Source: Microbacterium croceum
GTDB lineage: Bacteria; Actinomycetota; Actinomycetes; Actinomycetales; Microbacteriaceae
Assembly (NCBI RefSeq): GCF_023091245.1
Contig: NZ_JAHWXN010000001.1
Location: 2,666,001 to 2,730,000 of the forward strand
DNA length: 64,000 nt
Reading direction: 5' to 3'
Under the pieces are notes generated by a model, which did not search any database, was not told where the DNA came from, and worked only from the letters and a program-made list of their open reading frames with translations. The translations under genes and the position numbers were made by a program. Positions 55,570 to 64,000 of this stretch are shown piece by piece (positions within the stretch are counted from its first letter, which is position 1; each line of letters starts with the position of its first letter).

Positions 55570-55575
55570 TAGGAT
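55570..55575 (+). promoter_or_regulatory. Candidate -10 element of the GlyRS gene
   Basis: TAGGAT lies 98 bases before the GTG start, giving a leader of about 90 bases that contains a five-pair hairpin (55630-55642) and a GAGG ribosome-binding site (55665-55668). I found no T-box consensus. Confidence 0.4.
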
Positions 55576-55673
55576 GGACGGACACCCACCGCTCGGAGTC
55601 ATCGACGCGCGCCGTCCGTCGAGTTGCGAGGCCGCGTCGGCCGAGGTCGGGTGATCGAGGAACCGAGGTATAG

Positions 55674-58676
<3,003 letters not shown>

Positions 58677-58704
58677 GGGCCGCCGGCCCGAGAGTTCGAG
58701 AGAG

Positions 58705-58735
58705 AAGGTGCGCGCCCCCAGTGGGCGCGCACCTT
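58705..58735. terminator. Terminator after GlyRS and rsmE
   Basis: A 13-bp stem (58705-58717 with 58723-58735) with five-base loop and T/C-rich tail lies between the convergent GlyRS and rsmE genes and closes the cluster on this side. Confidence 0.85.
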
Positions 58736-58738
58736 TCT

Positions 58739-59467
58739 TCACCATCGGCCGAGAGCCACCGAGAGAACTGCTATGGCCGCAGGCCCTGCCGTCGACGTGC
58801 GCAGGACCGTATCGCCGATCAGCACGCGTTCCGCACCCGCGGCAGTGAGCTTCGCGATCTCCGCGTCGGAGATACCCCCCTCGGGGCCGACGACGAGCAC
58901 CAGGTCACGCCCATCCGGCTCGACAGCCGACAGACGCGTCGTTGCACCGGGGTCCAGTATCAGCACGCGTTGAGACGACGCGCGCTCCATGAGCTGTGTC
59001 GTGGAGACCGGCGGTGACACCGCCGGCAGCCACGCCCGATGCGACTGCTTGGCGGCTTCTCGGACGATCGTCGTCCAGCGTTCGCGCCCCCTGACCGCTT
59101 TGGGGCCTTCCCACCGAGACACGCTCCGGCTCGCCTGCCACGGCACGATCTCATCGACGCCGAGCTCGCAGGCCGCCTGCACCGCGAGCTCGTCGCGATC
59201 ACCCTTCGCCAGCGCCTGGACCAGGACCAGTCGCGGAATCGATGCGGCTTCCTCCGACCGTGCGGAGATGCGCACATCCACGCGAGACGGAGCGACCTGC
59301 TCGGCGACGCCGGTCAGCCAGACGCCGGCCCCATCGCCGATCGTGATCGCCTCGCCGACCCGCACCCGACGCACGACCGCTGCGTGCTTCGCCTCCGCAC
59401 CCGTCAGTGACACGACGCCGCCGACCACGGCGTCCGAAGCGGATTCGAGGAGGAAGTGCAGAGCCAT
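58739..59467 (-). CDS. rsmE: 16S rRNA (uracil-1498-N3)-methyltransferase
   Basis: SPOUT-type methyltransferase of 242 residues. The knot motifs are VLVVGPEGGISDAEI and RVLIGDTVLRTSTAGPAAIAVL near the C-terminus, and AKQSHRAWLP lies in the middle. It starts three bases after the dnaJ stop, as part of hrcA-dnaJ-rsmE. Confidence 0.95.
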   Translation of the reverse strand: MALHFLLESASDAVVGGVVSLTGAEAKHAAVVRRVRVGEAITIGDGAGVWLTGVAEQVAPSRVDVRISARSEEAASIPRLVLVQALAKGDRDELAVQAACELGVDEIVPWQASRSVSRWEGPKAVRGRERWTTIVREAAKQSHRAWLPAVSPPVSTTQLMERASSQRVLILDPGATTRLSAVEPDGRDLVLVVGPEGGISDAEIAKLTAAGAERVLIGDTVLRTSTAGPAAIAVLSVALGRW

Positions 59468-59470
59468 GGG

Positions 59471-60589
59471 TCAGTGCTGTCCGCGGAACCGGTCGCGGAG
59501 CTTGGAGAACAGACCCTGCTGGAACTGCGCGAGCTGCGGACCCGGGGACTTCGCCTTCTTGGCGAAGTCCTCGATGAGTGCGCGCTGCGCCGAATCGAGC
59601 TTGGTGGGTGTCACGACCTGCACGCCCACGCGGAGGTCGCCGCGCTGCGTGCCGCGGAGCGGCGTGATACCTCGCCCTTTGATCGTGAGCACGTCACCGG
59701 ACTGCACGCCAGGACGGATCTCGAGGTCCACCTCGCCGTCGAGCCCCTGGATCGCGGTCTCGGTTCCGAGGATCGCATCGGTCATCGACACCTCGAGCGT
59801 TGCGAGCAGATCGTCGCCGTCACGGCTGAAGGCCGCGTGGGGGTTCACCGTGACCTCGACGTACAGGTCGCCGTGGGGGCCGCCTGCCTTGCCCACCTCG
59901 CCGGAGCCGGGAAGCTGCAGACGCAGACCGGTCTCGACGCCTGCCGGGATGTCGAGCGACACGGTGCGGCGCGAGCGCACACGGCCCTGCCCTCCGCAGG
60001 TTCCGCACGGGTACGGGATCGTGGTGCCGTAGCCCTCGCACGTGCCGCAGGGCTGCGAGGTGACGACATTGCCGAGCAGACTGCGCACCTGGCGCTGCAC
60101 GTGGCCGGAACCGCCGCAGATGTCGCAGGTGACGGGCGATGTGCCTTCCTGGCAACAGGACCCCTGACAGGTCTCGCAGAGCACTGCCGTGTCGACCTCG
60201 ATGTCACGATGCGCGCCGAACACGACATCGCCGAGGTCGAGGGTCACGCGGACCAGAGCGTCCTGGCCGCGTTCCCGACGTGAGCGCGGCCGTCCGCCAC
60301 GTCCGCCGCCCTGCGCGGCACCGAAGAACGTCTCGAAGATGTCGCCGAAGCCACCGAACCCTCCGAAGTTCCCGGCCGCGCCGTCTCCGCCGCCCATGTC
60401 GTAGCGACGGCGCGACTCGTCGTCGCTGAGCACGTCGTACGCGTGGGTGACGAGCTTGAACTGCTCTGCGGCATCCTCCCCCGGATTCACATCCGGGTGC
60501 AGCTGCCGCGCGAGGCGCCGGTACGCCTTCTTGATCTCATCGGTGGAAGCGTCCCGGGACACCCCGAGAACCTCATAATGGTCCGCCAC
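59471..60589 (-). CDS. dnaJ: Chaperone DnaJ
   Basis: Co-chaperone of 372 residues: J domain (1-65, with [10 protein letters not shown] carrying HPD), Gly/Phe-rich linker, zinc centre and C-terminal client domain. The first zinc repeat reads CETCQGSC, with Cys instead of the usual final Gly, while [16 protein letters not shown] and CGTCGGQG are normal. The GTG at 60589 gives the standard [10 protein letters not shown] start and has AAAGG upstream. It is in one operon with hrcA. Confidence 0.95.
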   Translation of the reverse strand: MADHYEVLGVSRDASTDEIKKAYRRLARQLHPDVNPGEDAAEQFKLVTHAYDVLSDDESRRRYDMGGGDGAAGNFGGFGGFGDIFETFFGAAQGGGRGGRPRSRRERGQDALVRVTLDLGDVVFGAHRDIEVDTAVLCETCQGSCCQEGTSPVTCDICGGSGHVQRQVRSLLGNVVTSQPCGTCEGYGTTIPYPCGTCGGQGRVRSRRTVSLDIPAGVETGLRLQLPGSGEVGKAGGPHGDLYVEVTVNPHAAFSRDGDDLLATLEVSMTDAILGTETAIQGLDGEVDLEIRPGVQSGDVLTIKGRGITPLRGTQRGDLRVGVQVVTPTKLDSAQRALIEDFAKKAKSPGPQLAQFQQGLFSKLRDRFRGQH

Positions 60590-60629
60590 AATCGCCTTTC
60601 TGCGCGTGTCTGTCGTCTGGGAGCCGCGG

Positions 60630-61661
60630 TCAGCGGCTCGCCTCGTCTTCATCGAGCATCCGCGTCAGGTAACGGGCGACCGCCCGCGCTGCCGCGAGGT
60701 TGCTCGGATAATCCATGCGTGTCGGTCCCATGACGCCGACACGTGCCATCCCGCTGGGGGCGGCGTAGTTGCTCGCGACGATCGAAGCCTCACCGAGGCC
60801 GAACGGCGCATTCTCCGTACCGATGCTCGCCGCAAGGCCGTGCTCGTCGGTCACCATCTCGCTCATCAGCCGCAGCAGGGTCACCTGTTCCTCGATGGCC
60901 TCGAGGAGCGGATGGATGCTGCCGCGGAAGTCCTGCTCGCGGCGAGCGAGCGTCGCGGCACCTGCCATGACGAGCTTCTCCTGACGGAACTCACCCAGCT
61001 CGTCGATCACGATCGCGGCGAGCGTGCGCAGCGCCGCGTCGTTGGGCGTGTCCGCCATGGCGAGGAGGCCCTGCAGACGATCCGCCGCGTCGCTGACGGC
61101 ACGGCCGGTGATCAGTGCGGAGAGCCGAGCGCGCAGCAGCGCCAGCTCCGTCTCGTCGAGCTCGACCGGGAGCGGCACGATGCGCTGCGACACACCACCG
61201 GCATCGGTCACGAGCACGATCAGGAGCCTGTTGGGGGCGAGCGCGACGAGTTCGAGGTGCGTGAGGTGCGCGCGAGCGAACGACGGGTACTGAGCGAGTG
61301 CCACCTGGCCGGTGAGCTGGGTCAGCACGCGCACGGTGCGAACCATGAGGTCATCGAGGTCCGCCGGCTCCGCAAGGAAGGACTCGATCGCCGAGCGTTG
61401 CGCCGCAGACATCGGCCGCAACTGGGCGAGGTGATTGACGAAGACGCGGTAGCCCTTATCGGTCGGCACCCGGCCGGACGACGTGTGCGGAGCCGTGATC
61501 AGCTCCTCGTCTTCGAGCAGCGCCATGTCATTGCGGATCGTCGCAGCAGACACGCCGAAGGAGTGCCGGTCGACGATCGAGCGGCTGCCGACGGGTTCGT
61601 GGGTCTCGACGTAGTCCTGCACGATCGCGCGGAGAACCTGGAGTCCTCGCTCGGTGACCAT
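60630..61661 (-). CDS. hrcA: Heat-inducible transcription repressor HrcA
   Basis: Repressor of 343 residues with an N-terminal winged helix ([20 protein letters not shown] and [18 protein letters not shown]) and a GAF-like effector domain. It binds CIRCE elements, one of which lies just upstream of its own start (61678-61702), so autoregulation is expected. Confidence 0.96.
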   Translation of the reverse strand: MVTERGLQVLRAIVQDYVETHEPVGSRSIVDRHSFGVSAATIRNDMALLEDEELITAPHTSSGRVPTDKGYRVFVNHLAQLRPMSAAQRSAIESFLAEPADLDDLMVRTVRVLTQLTGQVALAQYPSFARAHLTHLELVALAPNRLLIVLVTDAGGVSQRIVPLPVELDETELALLRARLSALITGRAVSDAADRLQGLLAMADTPNDAALRTLAAIVIDELGEFRQEKLVMAGAATLARREQDFRGSIHPLLEAIEEQVTLLRLMSEMVTDEHGLAASIGTENAPFGLGEASIVASNYAAPSGMARVGVMGPTRMDYPSNLAAARAVARYLTRMLDEDEASR

Positions 61662-61677
61662 CGACTTCCCCTTCCGC

Positions 61678-61702
61678 TGGCACTCGGATACTCAGAGTGC
61701 CA
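61678..61702. promoter_or_regulatory. CIRCE operator of the hrcA-dnaJ operon
   Basis: TGGCACTC-N9-GAGTGCCA, with eight-base perfect arms and nine-base spacer, fits the CIRCE consensus GCACTC-N9-GAGTGC. It begins 17 bases upstream of the hrcA start codon and should be bound by HrcA. Confidence 0.92.
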
Positions 61703-61782
61703 ATTCTACCGGTGCGCAGAGCTTTCCGCCGCCTCGCCGCTCGACTCCTTCGTGAACGTCCTCGCCGTGCGAACCGCCTACG

Positions 61783-63210
61783 ATGACGAGCATGACGTCC
61801 GATCCCCAGATCACCCTCCGCGCCGGCACCGTCCAGGGAACCACGACGGACGGCATCCACCGCTTCCTCGGCATCCCCTACGCCGCGCCACCCTTCGGCG
61901 AGAACCGCTTCCGCGCGCCGCAACCAGTCGCGGCTTGGGACGGCGTGCGCAGCGCCACCGCGTTCGGTCCCACCGCGCCGCAGCTCCCCTATCCCGGGGC
62001 GATCGGCGAACTGCTCGGCTCGGTCCACATCCCCGGCGACGACATCCTCACGGCGAATGTCTGGGCGCCTGCGAATGCGGCCGGTGCGCCCGTCGTGCTC
62101 TGGATCCACGGCGGTGCTCTGGAGCGCGGCACGGCTGCACTCTCGCTCTACGACGGCGCCGTGTTCGCGAGGGCAGGCATCGTCTTCGTGTCGATCAACT
62201 ACCGCCTCGGTGCCGAGGGGTTCTCGGTGCTCGATGATGCCCCGCGCAACCTCGGCGTCCGCGATGTCGCCGCCGCACTCGAATGGGTGCATGCCGAGAT
62301 CGCGGCGTTCGGCGGCGACCCCGCGCAGACCACCGCGATGGGGGAATCCGCGGGAGGAGCCCTCGTGGCCGCTCTCCTCGCTCGCGAGGACTCCCGCGCG
62401 CTGATCGCGCGCGCCATCATCGAATCGGGTCCGCTCGAGGCGCAGACCCCCGCCAAGGCCGGTCGCGTCACCACCCAGATGGCGAAGCGACTCGGGGTCC
62501 GCGCCGATCGCGCCTCGTTCGCCGCCATCCCACCCGAGGATCTCCTCGAGGCCCGCCGTCAGCAGTCGGCCGGCTCATCACCGCTCGGCGGAGCGCCCGG
62601 ATTCCAGGTCGCGATCGACCCCGAGAGCCTCCCGCAGTCGCCGCACGACGTCCTCGCAACGATCGACACTCCGCTGCTGATCGGCACCAACACCGACGAG
62701 TACCGGCTGTGGTTCCCTCCGGAGGCGCTCGCCGGCATCAACGAGACGAAGCTCTTCCTCGCGTCGCTGGCCCTGCGCATCCCCCGCCGCGCGGTGAAGG
62801 CGTATCGCGACGAATGGCCCGGCGCCTCCACCGGCGAGGTCTTCGGTCAGCTCGCCACCGACATGATCCTGCGCCGCGGGCTCACCCGTGTGGCACAGGC
62901 GAAGCCGTCATCGACGTTCGTGTACGAGTTCGCCTGGCCGAGCCCGGTGCGCGATCTGCGTGCTGCGCATGCCCTCGAGCTCGGCTTCGTGTTCGACAGG
63001 CTCGACGATGAAGAGGCGCACCGGCTCGCCGGGCCGGATGCGCCGCGACGTCTCGCCGTGGAGATGAACGCCGCCTGGGTCGCGTTCATCACGACCGGCG
63101 ACCCCGGCTGGCCGGCGTATGGCGCATCCCGCACCACGCGCCTGTTCGACACCGCCACCACGACGGTCCCGCAGCGCCGGACGACCGGGCTCGATCTGCT
63201 CCCGCGCTGA
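61783..63210 (+). CDS. Type-B carboxylesterase
   Basis: Alpha/beta-hydrolase of 475 residues. The nucleophile elbow GESAGG carries the catalytic Ser, VVLWIHGGALERG forms the oxyanion hole, and FVSINYRLGAEGF is typical of the family. The N-terminal FLGIPYAAPP motif is also present. Two ATGs are possible, 61783 and 61792; TACGAT (61779-61784) seven bases before 61792 favours a leaderless start there. The natural ester is unknown. It converges with hemW, three bases apart. Confidence 0.9.
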   Translation: MTSMTSDPQITLRAGTVQGTTTDGIHRFLGIPYAAPPFGENRFRAPQPVAAWDGVRSATAFGPTAPQLPYPGAIGELLGSVHIPGDDILTANVWAPANAAGAPVVLWIHGGALERGTAALSLYDGAVFARAGIVFVSINYRLGAEGFSVLDDAPRNLGVRDVAAALEWVHAEIAAFGGDPAQTTAMGESAGGALVAALLAREDSRALIARAIIESGPLEAQTPAKAGRVTTQMAKRLGVRADRASFAAIPPEDLLEARRQQSAGSSPLGGAPGFQVAIDPESLPQSPHDVLATIDTPLLIGTNTDEYRLWFPPEALAGINETKLFLASLALRIPRRAVKAYRDEWPGASTGEVFGQLATDMILRRGLTRVAQAKPSSTFVYEFAWPSPVRDLRAAHALELGFVFDRLDDEEAHRLAGPDAPRRLAVEMNAAWVAFITTGDPGWPAYGASRTTRLFDTATTTVPQRRTTGLDLLPR

Positions 63211-63213
63211 GCG

Positions 63214-64000
63214 TCAGTCAGTCAGTTCCCGCACCACGGCGTCTGCGAGCAGCCGCCCGCGCAGCGTGAGAGTCACGCGCCCACGCAGCGCAGATGCGGC
63301 GTCGACCATCCCGTCGGCGATGAGTCCTGCCACCCGTGTGCGGCTGCCCTCCGGGAGCTCGGCGACGGCGATCCCCTCGGCGAGGCGGCTGAGCAGGAGC
63401 ACACGCTCCAGCGTCCGGGCCTCGGCGTCCGGACGCTCGGTGCCGGCGGCCGGAGACTCGGCGGCGGCGAGGCGCTGCGCGTAGGCGGCGGGGTGCTTCA
63501 CGTTCCACCAGCGCAGACCGGCGACGTGGCTGTGCGCGCCGGGACCGAAGCCCCACCAGTCGCTCCCCCGCCAGTACGCGAGGTTGTGGCGTGATCGCTG
63601 CTCGGGGCTACGTGCCCAGTTGCTGACCTCGTACCAGTCGAACCCGGCCGCTCCGAGTCGCGCATCGGCGAGCTCGTACATATCGGCCTGCACATCGTCG
63701 TCCGGAGTGGGGACCTCACCGCGTCTGATCTGTCGAGCGAGCTTCGTGCCGTCCTCGATGATCAGCGCATAGGCCGAGATGTGGTCCGACTCCAGCGCGA
63801 GAGCGGCATCGAGTGACGCTTCCCAATCGGCGAGCGACTCCCCCGGCGCACCGTAGATCAGATCCACGCTCACCGCGAGACCGGCGTCCTTCGCGGCAGC
63901 GACGGCGGTGCGCACGTTCTCCGGCCGGTGCGTGCGGTCGAGGGCGGCGAGCACGTGCGGCACAGCCGACTGCATCCCGACGGACAGGCGCGTGACACCG
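63214..64000 (-). CDS. hemW: HemW-like radical SAM protein (5' end outside window)
   Basis: C-terminal part of about 262 residues; the gene runs off the window and its radical-SAM Cys motif is not included. RLSVGMQSAVPHVLAALDRTH, VDLIYGAPGESLADW and HISAYALIIEDGTKL match HemW, a heme-binding relative of oxygen-independent coproporphyrinogen oxidase. Its place upstream of hrcA-dnaJ is conserved. Confidence 0.93.
   Translation of the reverse strand, partial: GVTRLSVGMQSAVPHVLAALDRTHRPENVRTAVAAAKDAGLAVSVDLIYGAPGESLADWEASLDAALALESDHISAYALIIEDGTKLARQIRRGEVPTPDDDVQADMYELADARLGAAGFDWYEVSNWARSPEQRSRHNLAYWRGSDWWGFGPGAHSHVAGLRWWNVKHPAAYAQRLAAAESPAAGTERPDAEARTLERVLLLSRLAEGIAVAELPEGSRTRVAGLIADGMVDAASALRGRVTLTLRGRLLADAVVRELTD

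Noticed and set aside
55576..55673. Possible T-box or glycine riboswitch in the GlyRS leader
   Set aside because: I found no T-box consensus or tandem aptamer pattern; only a five-pair hairpin.

Overview
The window is GC-rich actinobacterial chromosome, most likely Microbacteriaceae (probably Microbacterium). This rests on base composition, frequent GTG starts, the opcA-containing pentose-phosphate operon next to ctaB and ctaA, a SUF operon with a Rieske protein, an HrcA/CIRCE heat-shock operon, and many promoters placed as if for leaderless mRNAs. I see no insertion sequence, prophage, rRNA or CRISPR array. There is one tRNA gene (Asn, GTT).

Layout. 0-7 kb: a two-component response regulator, a membrane acyltransferase, a biotin ECF importer (bioY-bioM-bioN) divergent from a TetR regulator (bioQ-like) with two tandem operators, an MFS permease and a MalY-type C-S lyase. 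7-11 kb: SUF Fe-S assembly operon (sufB-sufD-Rieske-sufC-sufT-like) without sufS/sufU. 11-14 kb: heme A and heme O synthesis (ctaA, ctaB). 14-22.5 kb: tightly coupled tkt-tal-pgi-zwf-opcA-pgl operon. 22.5-38 kb: housekeeping genes (DMT transporter, def, a septum-formation-type lipoprotein, tRNA-Asn, an odd lone ABC ATPase, dnaG-dgt-dus, gpx, a FrnE-like DsbA protein, uppS-recO, a TRIC-type channel, leuA with a Leu-codon leader peptide). 38-42 kb: two paralogous sigma-factor/membrane-protein pairs in mirrored order around a secreted I36-type protease inhibitor. 42-46.4 kb: HIT-phoH-ybeY-CBS protein-era. 58.7-64 kb: rsmE, dnaJ, hrcA, an esterase and hemW.

The outstanding region is 46.6-58.7 kb, a block of nine genes lying between HIT and rsmE, which are normally near neighbours in actinobacteria. 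A plus-strand operon encodes two paralogous ATP-grasp ligases, an MFS exporter and an alanyl-tRNA-synthetase-like core protein. A converging minus-strand operon encodes an asparaginyl-tRNA-synthetase-like protein without its anticodon-binding domain, a divergent cytochrome P450, an MccF-like serine carboxypeptidase and a HAD phosphatase. Divergent from that operon is a complete fused alpha-beta glycyl-tRNA synthetase, a form not expected as the actinobacterial housekeeping enzyme. I infer a biosynthetic cluster for a small peptide-like or aminoacyl-nucleotide-like compound: ATP-grasp and synthetase-like enzymes would build amide or ester bonds, P450 would tailor, MFS would export, and MccF, the HAD phosphatase and the extra GlyRS would give self-protection. 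The product and target are hypotheses; the gene content is read directly from the sequence.

Regulation that can be read: tandem 13-bp operators for biotin uptake, a leucine leader peptide whose Leu codons are complementary to the leuA ribosome-binding region, a CIRCE element at hrcA, several strong hairpin terminators, and a recurrent promoter layout with the -10 hexamer exactly six bases before the start codon.
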